A stretch of DNA of 18,392 bases, from the NCBI GenBank assembly GCA_964545715.1, contig CAZJHX010000194.1, positions 1 to 18,392 of the forward strand, written 5' to 3'. Of the stretch, positions 1-8,663 are shown one piece after another. Numbering within the stretch: position 1 is the first letter of the stretch; each line of letters starts with the position of its first letter. The DNA comes from CAZJHX01 sp964545715. Its GTDB lineage: Bacteria > Myxococcota_A > UBA9042 > GCA-2863065. The notes beneath the pieces are model-generated. The model was not told the DNA's origin. It ran no database searches and was given only the letters and a program-made list of their open reading frames with translations. The position numbers were made by a program, and so were the translations under genes.

Positions 1-25
1 AGCGGGGCCTGGAGGGAGACAAATC

Positions 26-1360
26 ATGAAGAAACTTACGGTATTAGCTTTGGCCTTGGTGGTCGCCGCGTGCGGCGGCGACGACGACAACCCGTGTGAG
101 ACCGGGGAGCAGCGTTTTGAAGGCGGCCAGGAGTTCTGCGTCTTCGCCCCCAATACAATCACGGAGACGGGCTTTTGCACGGTCGACTATGACACCGAGG
201 GCTGCAAGACGTGCCCCGAATACGCCCCCAATCCCAATACGTTTGGCGACACGATCGTCTGCTCCAAAGAGGCGGAGCTGGGAGAGGCCGCCGTGGAGGC
301 GCTGGCCGGGCTTTATGGCGACCAGAAGGCGCCGGATCCCGATGGGGGCGACACCGGCGATGACACCGGCGACGACACAGGAGGCGACACCGACACGACC
401 GGCGACGACACGACCGGGGACACCGACACCACGGGCGACGACGGGCCCGTGGAGTGCGCATCGGACGCCGAGTGCGAGGACGACAATGTCTGCAACGGCG
501 TGAGCTACTGCGAGCCCGAAACAAACCAATGCACACTGACGATGCCCGAGGAATCCCAGGTCTCCGAGGGTTGTGAGCCGGCCGACTGCGGCGACGCGCC
601 CTGCACCGTGACCGCACCGTGGGAGACCGACTTCAACGAGGGGCTGTCCGGGCCGGTGCCGCAAACACAGCTGGGCGACTGCTTTTTGACGCCCTGGCTG
701 GACTCGTCAAAGTACGACGGCCCGCAGGTCGATGCGCAAGCGCAGTTCAAGTGGCTGACCGTACAGTTTGAGCACACCGGTCCGAGCGCAGGCCAGGTCA
801 GCGCATACGTCTGGGAGGGCGAGGCGGCCGACACGAAGATCGAGGTGGCGCCGACGGGCGGCGAGAAGCAGCTGGTGACCGTGGACCTGACCGGCAGCCC
901 GCTGCATTACGGCAGCCAGCTGACGCGCCTGGGGCTGTGCTGGCTTGGCCCCGCGGACGCGGGCAACTGGATCGTGGGGAAAGCGCGCTTCGGCCACGGC
1001 GTGCCCCCACGCTTTGGTGGTCCCGGTCCGGGCGGCGTCGTCGGCGGCAAGTACGACGCACCGCCGTCCAACACCAGCCTTACGCCAGGCGAGTCCAAGT
1101 CGATTCTGCTGGTGGCCACGGAGGACGACCTGCAAAAGAACCCGACGCTGAAGTTTCTGGAGTTCTCCGTGCTGGACGCGCCCAGCTGGGTGACGATCAA
1201 GCAGGAGATAGCGGACTGGGACTTCGCGGGGGCGGTCTTCACCAACTCACTGGAGATCGCGCCGCCGGCGGATCAAGAGAAGGGCGATGTGACCGTGCGA
1301 GTGGTGGTCAGCGACGGCTTCTTCGAGCAGTGGCACACCCTGACGATCACGGTGCTTTAG
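26..1360 (+). CDS. Cys-rich lipoprotein with Thr-Gly-Asp linker and Ig-like C-terminus
   Basis: Predicted exported lipoprotein of 444 aa, function unknown. The start is supported by a GGAGGGAG ribosome-binding site just upstream. Residues 1-16 form a short lipoprotein signal peptide (KK, hydrophobic core, lipobox VAAC) with Cys16 as the acylated residue, followed by an acidic GGDDD stretch. Residues about 20-80 hold several Cys. Residues about 105-140 are a low-complexity Asp/Thr/Gly linker. Then comes a small Cys-rich module (about 143-200; pattern C-ASDAEC-DDNVCNG-YC) of the type repeated in myxobacterial surface proteins. The remaining 240 residues are beta-rich; the end (PSWVTI ... VTVRVVVSDGFF) resembles an Ig/cadherin-like fold. 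No catalytic motif is visible. It converges on the POT transporter gene and shares its last 14 bp with it, leaving no room for a terminator. The lipoprotein call is firm; the role is not known. Confidence 0.85.
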   Translation: MKKLTVLALALVVAACGGDDDNPCETGEQRFEGGQEFCVFAPNTITETGFCTVDYDTEGCKTCPEYAPNPNTFGDTIVCSKEAELGEAAVEALAGLYGDQKAPDPDGGDTGDDTGDDTGGDTDTTGDDTTGDTDTTGDDGPVECASDAECEDDNVCNGVSYCEPETNQCTLTMPEESQVSEGCEPADCGDAPCTVTAPWETDFNEGLSGPVPQTQLGDCFLTPWLDSSKYDGPQVDAQAQFKWLTVQFEHTGPSAGQVSAYVWEGEAADTKIEVAPTGGEKQLVTVDLTGSPLHYGSQLTRLGLCWLGPADAGNWIVGKARFGHGVPPRFGGPGPGGVVGGKYDAPPSNTSLTPGESKSILLVATEDDLQKNPTLKFLEFSVLDAPSWVTIKQEIADWDFAGAVFTNSLEIAPPADQEKGDVTVRVVVSDGFFEQWHTLTITVL

Positions 1361-2888
1361 TCTCGTTGGCGAGCTTCAGGATCCACTGGCCGTACATCCA
1401 GATGCCGACGGCGCTGATGAGGCCAATGACCAACATGATGTACCAGACGTAGCCCACGTTGTGGCTGTTGTAGAGGATCTCCGTGACGGCCCACGGGTCC
1501 ATCTCAGTAAACGCGACCAGCTTGTCGAAGGCCTCGCCTTCGGGAATCGCGGTGATATCGGCTGCGGGCATGCCCTTCTCGGCCAACAGCTCGCGGCTGA
1601 AGCGCTCTTTGGACGCGTAGTGGTCGTAGAGCATGGGGCCCAGCTTGCCCTCCAGGGTCCAGCCGACGGCCAGCGGGATCTGGGAGAAGCCCAGATACAT
1701 CGCTTTCTTGTCAGCCGGCGCGAAGTTGCCGATGAACTCGCTGAATTTGGGGCTGGAGAGCATCTCGCCAACCGAGAAGACCAGGATGGCGCCAACGACG
1801 AACCAGCCGGCGCTGACCTTGCCGATGATGGCGAACGCGGCGCACGCCATGAGCGTGCCGACGACCATGGACGTTGTTGCGCGCATCTTGGCGCTGAGCG
1901 CGGCAAACGCAAAGCAGGTGATCATGATGAGGCCGGCGTTGAGGTTCAGGAGCCCCTCGGGTTGGATGGACTTGCCGTCCTCGCTGAGCACGATGACAAA
2001 CTTGGCGACGGGGTTGGTGACGCCGCCCTCGCCCACCAGGGTGGAGACGATCTGGCTGGTGTCGACCCAGTCCTTGATGTGGACGGGCAGGACGTCAAAC
2101 AGGGCGTTGAACATGAACCAGAAGCCGCTGAAGATGGCCAGGTAGATCCACACGTGCGGCTTGGCCAGCTCTCGCAGTGACTCGGTGACCAGGCTCTCAC
2201 GCTTCAATTCGCCGTCGGCAACGGCCTTGTTGCGCGCCATGCGCTCCTCTTTGCCGGGCTCCTTGTAAGTGAGCAGCAGCAGGAAGTTCAGGCAGATGAT
2301 TGCAGCGCAGGCAAAAAAGACGTTCTGCCAGGCCATCTTGCGCATCAGGCCTGCGACCAGCGGGCCCAGGAAGCCGCCGATATTGACCGTTTGGTAGAAG
2401 ACGCCCCAGGCCATGGAGCTGTTCTCGCGAGTGGTCGACAGCACCAGGGTGCCCTGGATGCCCGGCTTGAAAATCGCCGTGCCTGTCGCCAGCACGACAG
2501 CGCCGGCCATGAAGCCCCAGAACGTGGGGTAGAAGGCCATGATGATGTACCCGATGATCTTCACCACCGTCGACACGAAGATGGTCTCCTTGTACCCGTA
2601 GCGGTCGCTGAGCCCGCCGGTGAACACCGGGACGATGGACTGGATGAGCGCCCACACCATCATGATGGTGCCGAAGTCGCTCATGGTGATGCCCAGACCA
2701 CCCTTGGAGACCGGGTCCACGGCGTAGAGCGCGGCGACCGCCTTGACGCCGTAATACGCCAGGCGCTCGACCATCTCCATGCCGCCGACCACCCAGAAGA
2801 CGTAGCTGAGACTGGCCAGCGAGGCCACAAGGCCTAGCTGCTTGACGTCTTGTAAGGCATTGACGTCGTTGTCGTTTTGATTAGGCAC
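1347..2888 (-). CDS. POT/PTR2-like MFS transporter
   Basis: Polytopic inner-membrane transporter of the major facilitator superfamily, 513 aa, with about 12 hydrophobic segments. The first helix region contains EMVERLAYYG (residues 38-47), which fits the ExxERxxYYG proton-coupling signature of the POT (proton-dependent oligopeptide transporter) family, with Leu where Phe is usual. GGLSDRYGYK (residues 94-103) is the MFS loop 2-3 motif, and IFKPGIQGT and FYQTVNIGG match later POT-like motifs. The family normally takes up di- and tripeptides with protons; the substrate here is not determined. The frame is open upstream to an ATG at 2918, but a GTG at 2888 preceded by GAGGGGGAA at ideal spacing is the better start. 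It follows the acyl-CoA dehydrogenase gene after 68 bp that contain an inverted repeat, so it may be read through or have its own control. Confidence 0.85.
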   Translation of the reverse strand: MPNQNDNDVNALQDVKQLGLVASLASLSYVFWVVGGMEMVERLAYYGVKAVAALYAVDPVSKGGLGITMSDFGTIMMVWALIQSIVPVFTGGLSDRYGYKETIFVSTVVKIIGYIIMAFYPTFWGFMAGAVVLATGTAIFKPGIQGTLVLSTTRENSSMAWGVFYQTVNIGGFLGPLVAGLMRKMAWQNVFFACAAIICLNFLLLLTYKEPGKEERMARNKAVADGELKRESLVTESLRELAKPHVWIYLAIFSGFWFMFNALFDVLPVHIKDWVDTSQIVSTLVGEGGVTNPVAKFVIVLSEDGKSIQPEGLLNLNAGLIMITCFAFAALSAKMRATTSMVVGTLMACAAFAIIGKVSAGWFVVGAILVFSVGEMLSSPKFSEFIGNFAPADKKAMYLGFSQIPLAVGWTLEGKLGPMLYDHYASKERFSRELLAEKGMPAADITAIPEGEAFDKLVAFTEMDPWAVTEILYNSHNVGYVWYIMLVIGLISAVGIWMYGQWILKLANETKAP

Positions 2889-2912
2889 TGAATTCCCCCT
2901 CTCGGAACGGTG

Positions 2913-2933
2913 GCGCACGTTATCCGCGTGCGC
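2913..2933. promoter_or_regulatory. 7-bp inverted repeat between acyl-CoA dehydrogenase and transporter genes
   Basis: GCGCACG (2913-2919) and CGTGCGC (2927-2933) form a perfect 7-bp inverted repeat around a 7-nt loop. It lies directly upstream of the transporter's ribosome-binding site on the minus strand and just beyond the end of the acyl-CoA dehydrogenase gene. No T-run follows on the minus strand, so it is not a classical intrinsic terminator. An operator, an RNA hairpin attenuating read-through, or chance in GC-rich DNA are all possible. Confidence 0.3.
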
Positions 2934-2956
2934 GCCGCGCCGTCAAGTCAAGGGAT

Positions 2957-4714
2957 TTACAGGCGCTTCAGGAGACCGGGGAGGCTCTGCATGTACTTCT
3001 GAGTAGCGCTGACCGGACGCCCGTCCAAGCGCCGGGTCCAGAAGTGGTTCAGCAGCGCGGCGCCGCTCTTGTCCTTGACGTGCTGGGCGTCCCAGACCGC
3101 TTGCTCGGCGTAGGCGGCGCCGGCCATGAGCCACGACATCCGGTCGCACAGAGACCGCATCCGCAGCCCGGCCAAAGCCGGCTCGATGTTGGACAGCTCG
3201 GAGATCTCGCCCGCAAGCTGCAGCACCGCGCGTCCGCCGCGACCGGCGTAGGTCTTCATCGGCCCCTTGGACAGCGCCGCAAAGCGACGACCCAGCGTGT
3301 CCATGAAGCTGACCCCGACGCCCAGGCGCGCCATGTCGCGCAACACCTGCATCGCCAACGTGTTGTGCGTGCCTTCCCAGTTTTCGTACACGACGTTGTC
3401 GCGCAACAACCGCGGGATCGTGCTGAACGACTCGATGGCGCCGTTGCCGCCCAGGATCTCGATCGCGCTGCGGATCACCTCACCCGCCGACACGCAGGTC
3501 CGGTATTTGTTGAGGTTCAGCGCAACCCGATAGAAGCCGGCGTCCGCGTCGTCCGCCTTGCCCAGGTCCAGCCTGTCGCGCAGGTGCGCGAGATGCAGAT
3601 GGCCCGCCAACAGCACGGCCGTCTCGGACCGCATGTCAGCCAGCGTCTCCTGGACCAGCGGATAGTTGATGATCTCCTTGCCGAAGGCGCCCCGGTTGCG
3701 CGCGTACGTGTACGCCCACGCGTAGGCGCGCCTTGCCATCCCCAACGTCCCACTGGCGTTGTACAGGCGGCTGGTGTTGATGACGTTGGTCATCATCGTC
3801 TTGAAGCCCTCTTCGGGGCGCCCCACGTTCCAGCCGATGCACCCTTCGAAGTCGATCTCGCCCGAGGCCATCGCCCGCGTACCCAGCTTCTCCTTCAGGC
3901 GGCGGACGTGGAAGTTGTTCAGCGTGCCATCGGGCAGGATGCGCGGAACCAGGAAGAGCGACAGCCCCTTCGTACCATGCCCGGGTCCGCCCGGCCGCGC
4001 CGTCAACAGGATAAGGTCGGCGGTCACGTTGCTGCAGAACCACTTCTCGCCGGTGATCCGCCACTTGCCCTGCTCGCCCATGATCGGCATCGCGATGACC
4101 GCGTTGGCGCCGACGTCGGAGCCGCCCTGCACCTCGGTCATGAACTGGGCGCCGGTCAGATTGGTGTCGTAGTCGGCGTTGAGCAGCCCCGGCAGATAGC
4201 GCTGCTTGAGCTCGCTGCTGCCGGCGGCCCGGAGCGCGCGCACCAGCCCGGCGGTGCACACGATCGGGCAGTTGTGGCCCGCCTCGCCCAGCTGATTGGA
4301 GAGGTAGCCGAGCACCGCAGACTGCAGCACATTGCCGTGCTCGCCCAGCAGCGACACGACGCCTGTGCCGTACATCACCTTGCCGACATCGCGATACCGG
4401 CCGTCGTATTCGACGTCCTCGATGCGGTTGCCGACCCCGTCCCAACGATCCAGCTGCGGCTGGTTGCCCTGGCGCTCCATGCGCATGACCAGGGGCTCCA
4501 GCTGCGCCAGCCGCACGCCGGTCTGCGACAGTGACGGCGCCAAAGAGCTGAAGCGGCGCTTGCCCCAAAGCCGCTGCAGCGTGCGCCTGAGCTCGAGATC
4601 GGCGTCAAACCAGTTACCGGGTTGATCGGCCATCCACGCGTTGAGCGCCTGGCGGCCGATGTCGCGCTGGTTCTCCTCGACAAACCCGGGCAGCGTGTCC
4701 GTGTTGTAGCTCAT
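2957..4714 (-). CDS. Acyl-CoA dehydrogenase family protein, AidB-like
   Basis: FAD-dependent flavoprotein of the acyl-CoA dehydrogenase superfamily, 585 aa, well above the roughly 380 aa of core enzymes and close to the long AidB-type branch. The N-terminal 150 residues are helical. The flavin/substrate-binding motif FMTEVQGGSD (residues 191-200) resembles AidB (TE-QGGSD) more than fatty-acid enzymes. WFCSNV follows at about 225-230, RGAFG at 341-345, LGGNGAIE at 421-428 and WEGTHN at 446-451; Glu447 is at the position of the catalytic base in YEGT-type enzymes. The last 120 residues form the extra C-terminal helical domain. The start lies 4 bp after the stop of the Mo-hydroxylase large subunit, so the two are in one transcript. 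AidB of E. coli is linked to alkylation damage and DNA binding; whether this protein acts on DNA, on an acyl-CoA made by the pathway, or on another substrate cannot be read from the sequence. Confidence 0.88.
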   Translation of the reverse strand: MSYNTDTLPGFVEENQRDIGRQALNAWMADQPGNWFDADLELRRTLQRLWGKRRFSSLAPSLSQTGVRLAQLEPLVMRMERQGNQPQLDRWDGVGNRIEDVEYDGRYRDVGKVMYGTGVVSLLGEHGNVLQSAVLGYLSNQLGEAGHNCPIVCTAGLVRALRAAGSSELKQRYLPGLLNADYDTNLTGAQFMTEVQGGSDVGANAVIAMPIMGEQGKWRITGEKWFCSNVTADLILLTARPGGPGHGTKGLSLFLVPRILPDGTLNNFHVRRLKEKLGTRAMASGEIDFEGCIGWNVGRPEEGFKTMMTNVINTSRLYNASGTLGMARRAYAWAYTYARNRGAFGKEIINYPLVQETLADMRSETAVLLAGHLHLAHLRDRLDLGKADDADAGFYRVALNLNKYRTCVSAGEVIRSAIEILGGNGAIESFSTIPRLLRDNVVYENWEGTHNTLAMQVLRDMARLGVGVSFMDTLGRRFAALSKGPMKTYAGRGGRAVLQLAGEISELSNIEPALAGLRMRSLCDRMSWLMAGAAYAEQAVWDAQHVKDKSGAALLNHFWTRRLDGRPVSATQKYMQSLPGLLKRL

Positions 4715-4718
4715 CCGA

Positions 4719-7070
4719 CTACTCGCTTTGGCTCTGCTTTTCTTTCAGCGCCGCCAGCACCTTCTCGGCCGTGAACGGCGCGTCGCGCATCCGTACGCCG
4801 ATCGCATCGTAGATAGCGTTGGAGATGGCGGGCATCGGTCCGTTGATGTTGATTTCAGAGACGCTCTTGGCCCCGAACGGGCCGGTCGGATCGTGGCTCT
4901 CGACCAGGATCGTCTTAATGTCCGGGTAGTCGCGCGTCGTGAAGATCTTGTAGTAGTTGAAGTCGTCGTTCCACATCCGCCCGCGGGCGTTGAAGATGTA
5001 CTCCTCGCACAGCGTGTACGAGATGCCGTTCAGGACGGCGCCCTCGGTCTGCCCCTCGGCCAGCTTGGGGTTGATCGCCTGCCCACAGTCCACTGCGGCG
5101 ACGTAGTTCACGACCTTGACCGATCCAAGCTCGGTGTCGACCTCGACCTCGGCGTAATGAGCGGCAAACGGCGGCGGCGACGTATGGGAGATCTTGGAGG
5201 CGTGCGCCGCGATCTGCACCTGCTCGTCCTCGTACATCGCGTGCAGGCAGACGTCGGAGAAGCTCAGCTCTTTGCCCCCCGCTCCGACGACACTCAAGCC
5301 CTGCACACGCAGCGTCGATGCGTGCACGCCCAGCATCATGGCCGCGCGGTCCAGCACCTGGCCGCGCACGTCGAGCGCGGCGTCCCGAACAGCCTGGCCG
5401 CTCAGATACGTGGTGGACGAGGCATACGCGCCCACATCGAACGGCGTGATGTCCGTGTCCGACGAATAGACGATGACGTAGTCGGTCGGAATCTGCAGCA
5501 CCTCGGCCGCGATCTGCGCCAACACCGTGTCCGAGCCGGTCCCGAGATCGGTGGCGCCCACGTGCAGGTTGAAAGAGCCGTCCTCGTTCATCTTGATGCT
5601 GGCCGCCGCCATGTCGATGTGCGGAATGGAGGAGCCCTGCATCAACGCGGCCAGCCCGATGCCGCGCTTGATCGGTCCGTCGCCCGGCTTGCCGCGCTTC
5701 TCGTACCAGCCGCTGGCCTCGGCGCCCACCTTCAGGCACGTCTCCAGCTCGGTGCTGGTGATGACCTGCTCGACGCCCGGCTTGCCCTCGCCCAGCGCCT
5801 TGAAGACGGGGGACGACTCGCCGTTCTTGATGATGTGACGCAGCCGGAACTCCACGGGATCCAGCCCGCAGGCCTCCGCCAGCTCGTCCATCTGGCACTC
5901 CATGGCAAAGGCGCCCTGAGTCGCGCCGTAGCCGCGGTAAGCGCCCCCGACAGGCAGGTTCGTGTACGCCGTTTGAGCGTCGAACTTCATGTTGGGCCAG
6001 CGATACAGCGGCAGCGTCTTCGAGCCCGTATTGCACACGACCGTCAGCCCGTGAGAGCCGTACGCGCCGGTGTTCATGACGGTCTTGAGCAAGATGCCCT
6101 GAATCCCGCCGTCCTTGTTGACCGCCGTCTTGAGCGTCAACGCCTGCGGGTGGCGCACGCGACCGCTGATCCACTCTTCGGCGCGGCTGTACTCAAACAG
6201 CACCGGCCGCCCGGTCTTGAGCGTCAGCGACGCGCAAAGCTGCTCCAAAAGCACCTCTTGCTTGGTGCCGAAGCCGCCTCCGACGCGGGGCTTGATCACG
6301 CGGATCTTGCGCAGCGGGAAGTCCAGCGCCTGAGCCACGATCCGGCGCGCGTGAAACGGCACCTGCGTGGACGTGCGGATCACCAGGCGACCGTTGTCGT
6401 CAAACCACGTCATGCAGACGTGAGGCTCCAACGGCACGTGCTGGGCGTAGGGGGTGGTGTAGCGCGCGCCGCGCACGATGTCGGCGTCGGCAAACGCCTT
6501 CTCGACGTCGCCCACCTCAAACTCGACCTGTGCCACGAGGTTGCGGGTCGGGTCGTACGGCACTGGAATCGGGATGTGCGCCTCCGGCTCGTCGTGAATC
6601 ACGGGCGCGCCCGGCTCCAGCGCCGCCTCGGCGTCAAAGATCGGCTCCAGCTGCTCGTACTCGACCTCGATGTGCTTCAGCGCCTCGGCCGCGGCCTCGC
6701 GGGTCTCCGCAGCAACCGCTGCAACCCGATCACCGACAAAGCGGACCTTGTTATCCAGCACAAAGGTGTCGTACGGCGACGGCTCGGGAAAGCCCTGCCC
6801 TGCCGTGGTGTGCACGATGCGGGGCACGTCGTGATGGGTAAGCACGGCCTTGACGCCCGGCAGCGCCAGCGCCTTGGAGCCGTCGATGTGCTTGATGCGC
6901 GCGTGGGCATAGCGGCTGCGCAAAACGCGCGCATACAGCATGCCTGGCGGCTTCATGTCGGCGGTATAAACCGGCTGACCGCAGGCCAGCGCCAGGCCGT
7001 CGACCTTCTCGACGGACCGCCCCACCTCGGTGTAATCGGGCTTCTGCGCCGGGTCGCGTTGCACGCTCAT
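4719..7070 (-). CDS. Xanthine dehydrogenase-family molybdopterin-binding (large) subunit
   Basis: Catalytic molybdenum-cofactor subunit of a three-subunit hydroxylase, 783 aa, usual length for the family. It would insert oxygen from water into a heterocycle or aldehyde and pass electrons to the 2Fe-2S and FAD subunits. Motifs: the aldehyde oxidase/xanthine dehydrogenase hammerhead domain (about 18-140, including FVGDRVAAVAAET), GGGFGTKQE at 264-272, RHP at 306-308, GGAYRGYG at 375-382, and GPFGAKSVSE near the end with Glu739 in the place of the catalytic base. AYRGYG instead of the CO-dehydrogenase loop AYRCSFR excludes carbon monoxide dehydrogenase. Gln271 stands where purine-specific bovine xanthine oxidase has Glu802, so xanthine is not certain. 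The frame is open further upstream, but the ATG at 7070 has AGGAGG at good spacing and overlaps the small-subunit stop as ATGA. Confidence 0.9.
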   Translation of the reverse strand: MSVQRDPAQKPDYTEVGRSVEKVDGLALACGQPVYTADMKPPGMLYARVLRSRYAHARIKHIDGSKALALPGVKAVLTHHDVPRIVHTTAGQGFPEPSPYDTFVLDNKVRFVGDRVAAVAAETREAAAEALKHIEVEYEQLEPIFDAEAALEPGAPVIHDEPEAHIPIPVPYDPTRNLVAQVEFEVGDVEKAFADADIVRGARYTTPYAQHVPLEPHVCMTWFDDNGRLVIRTSTQVPFHARRIVAQALDFPLRKIRVIKPRVGGGFGTKQEVLLEQLCASLTLKTGRPVLFEYSRAEEWISGRVRHPQALTLKTAVNKDGGIQGILLKTVMNTGAYGSHGLTVVCNTGSKTLPLYRWPNMKFDAQTAYTNLPVGGAYRGYGATQGAFAMECQMDELAEACGLDPVEFRLRHIIKNGESSPVFKALGEGKPGVEQVITSTELETCLKVGAEASGWYEKRGKPGDGPIKRGIGLAALMQGSSIPHIDMAAASIKMNEDGSFNLHVGATDLGTGSDTVLAQIAAEVLQIPTDYVIVYSSDTDITPFDVGAYASSTTYLSGQAVRDAALDVRGQVLDRAAMMLGVHASTLRVQGLSVVGAGGKELSFSDVCLHAMYEDEQVQIAAHASKISHTSPPPFAAHYAEVEVDTELGSVKVVNYVAAVDCGQAINPKLAEGQTEGAVLNGISYTLCEEYIFNARGRMWNDDFNYYKIFTTRDYPDIKTILVESHDPTGPFGAKSVSEININGPMPAISNAIYDAIGVRMRDAPFTAEKVLAALKEKQSQSE

Positions 7071-7543
7071 GTGGTGGCCTCCTGCCCGCTCAGCTCTTCG
7101 ATGGCGCCATGCACGGCGTCCATGATCTTCACGTAGCCGGTACAGCGGCACAGGTTACCGTCCAGCGCCTCCTTGATCTCGACGTCGGACGGCGCAGACA
7201 CGCGATCGAGCAGCGCTTTGGTCGACATGATGAGCCCCGGCGTGCAGTACCCGCATTGCACGGCGGCGGCCGTGACGAAGTGCGACTGGATCGGGTGCGG
7301 CGCCCGCGGGTTGCCGATGCCCTCGCACGTCAGGATCTCGGCGCCCTGCACCTGCCCGGCCATCATCAGGCACGCGTTGACCGCCTCGCCGTTGACTTGC
7401 ACGACACAGGTACCGCAGTTGCCGTCCTGGCAGCCGTTCTTGACCGACCAGCAGTTGTTGCGCCGGAGAAGCTCCAACAACATCTCGCCCGGCTGCGCGT
7501 CCAGCGTGCGGGCCTCGCCATTGAGTGTCAGGTTCAGCTTCAT
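7067..7543 (-). CDS. 2Fe-2S small subunit of the Mo hydroxylase
   Basis: Iron-sulfur electron-transfer subunit of the xanthine dehydrogenase/CoxS family, 158 aa, full length. The N-terminal beta-grasp ferredoxin domain (about 1-75) binds one 2Fe-2S cluster through Cys38, Cys43, Cys46 and Cys58 (GCQDGNCGTC and NAC). The C-terminal helical domain binds the second through Cys97 and Cys100 (QCGYCTPG) and Cys132 and Cys134 (LCRCTGY). All eight ligands are present, so the protein should be active. The protein carries electrons from the Mo centre to FAD in the medium subunit. Both ends are coupled: its ATG overlaps the medium-subunit stop (7540-7543) and its stop overlaps the large-subunit start (7067-7070). 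GGGGAG precedes the start. The subunit order medium-small-large is that of cox-type operons rather than E. coli xdhABC. Confidence 0.95.
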   Translation of the reverse strand: MKLNLTLNGEARTLDAQPGEMLLELLRRNNCWSVKNGCQDGNCGTCVVQVNGEAVNACLMMAGQVQGAEILTCEGIGNPRAPHPIQSHFVTAAAVQCGYCTPGLIMSTKALLDRVSAPSDVEIKEALDGNLCRCTGYVKIMDAVHGAIEELSGQEATT

Positions 7544-8403
7544 ACGTTTGACTCCCCGGCCCTCTTGGCGGCTAGCGATGCGCAGCGACGAGCAACAACG
7601 CCCGCGCAGTGGCGCAGATAATCCTCGGAGGCGCGCGCATCCCGGCGCGGCGAAACTTCGGCGGCGGCGGCGGCCTCGGCGGCAGCCAGTCGCTCGTCGC
7701 TCAGCGGTCCACCCAGCAGCGCGGCCTCGGCGCCGGCCAATCGCAGGGGCGGCGTGTGCATGGCGCCGATCGACAACCGGATATCGGACACGATGTCGTC
7801 ATCCATGGTCACGCGCGCCGCGCCGTTGACCAGGGCAAAGTCCACGGCGGTCTTGGCGTGCTTGATGAACGCGGTGCCGGTGTTGGCCGCCAATGTGGGC
7901 ACGATCACCTCGGTCAGGATGTCGCCGGCCTCCAACAAACGGCGCGGCTGCCCGCCCCAGAACTCGGCTGAGTCGTACATGCGACGCCCGTTGCCCTCGA
8001 CGACGAAGGACGCGTCCAACGCCTGCAGCGCCGGCGGCGTGTCCGACCAAGACGTCAAGTGAACAACGTTGCCGCCGATCGACGTCAGGTTGCGGATCGG
8101 CTCGGACCCGATGGCAAACGCCGACTCGCTGAGCGCGTCGCCGGCGGCCGCGCGAATCGCGGGATCCCGGTAGATGCGTGTCGCGCGGACCATGGCGCCC
8201 AGGTGCACGCCGTCGTCTTCATAGGTGACCTGATCCAAGCCCAGACCTGACAGGTCGACCAGCGCGCGCACGGAGCCGCGAATGCGCAGCCCAACTTCGG
8301 TCGCGCCCGCCACTATCATCGCTGCCTGCTCAGGATCGCGCAGTATGCTCGCCGCTTCTTCTAGCGTCGTCGGCCGGTGAAAAGCCCGTATTTGTGTATG
8401 CAT
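7540..8403 (-). CDS. FAD-binding medium subunit of the Mo hydroxylase
   Basis: FAD subunit of the CoxM/XdhB type, 287 aa, usual length. The first FAD-binding motif, normally AGGT, is AGAT at 32-35 (IVAGATEVGLRIRG). The second is well kept: LTSIGGNVVH at 106-115 followed by SDTPPALQALDA, the equivalent of IGGNI-x-ASPxxDxxPxLxA. The C-terminal third is the CO dehydrogenase flavoprotein C-terminal domain and contains an alanine-rich run (AAAEAAAAAE). It would accept electrons from the 2Fe-2S subunit and pass them to NAD+ or another carrier. The ATG follows the MoaD-like gene by 24 bp without a strong ribosome-binding site, and the stop overlaps the small-subunit start as ATGA. It is the first of three tightly coupled subunit genes. 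Confidence 0.93.
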   Translation of the reverse strand: MHTQIRAFHRPTTLEEAASILRDPEQAAMIVAGATEVGLRIRGSVRALVDLSGLGLDQVTYEDDGVHLGAMVRATRIYRDPAIRAAAGDALSESAFAIGSEPIRNLTSIGGNVVHLTSWSDTPPALQALDASFVVEGNGRRMYDSAEFWGGQPRRLLEAGDILTEVIVPTLAANTGTAFIKHAKTAVDFALVNGAARVTMDDDIVSDIRLSIGAMHTPPLRLAGAEAALLGGPLSDERLAAAEAAAAAEVSPRRDARASEDYLRHCAGVVARRCASLAAKRAGESNV

Positions 8404-8427
8404 TGATCTCGCATCATAGCTCAGTTC

Positions 8428-8663
8428 TCATCCGCCCCCGAAAGGAACTGAGATTGTTACAGTTTCTCCATCAATCATGGGCGCCGACGGCGGCAGCCGC
8501 AGGCCGTCTCTGAAGACGCCGATAGCCCGGACATGCGTGGGTTGGTAGCCCATCGAGAGCAGCATGTTCTCCGCGGTGGTGCCGGCATCGATCTCAACAG
8601 CGATAGGCTTGCCGTCATGCCCTTTGGGCCTGAGGACCGGCCCCATGAAGTCCACCGTGACGA

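Noticed and set aside
3044..4534. Plus-strand open frame of 496 codons opposite the acyl-CoA dehydrogenase.
   Set aside because: Same reason: low-information composition and no motif, fully covered by a convincing minus-strand gene.
4728..7136. Plus-strand open frame of 802 codons opposite the Mo-hydroxylase large subunit.
   Set aside because: The minus-strand protein has all family motifs; the plus frame is rich in Arg, His, Val and Leu with no recognisable domain, an expected mirror of GC-rich codon use.
4719..8403. Carbon monoxide dehydrogenase, suggested by the medium-small-large gene order.
   Set aside because: The large subunit has AYRGYG, not the AYRCSFR copper-binding active loop.
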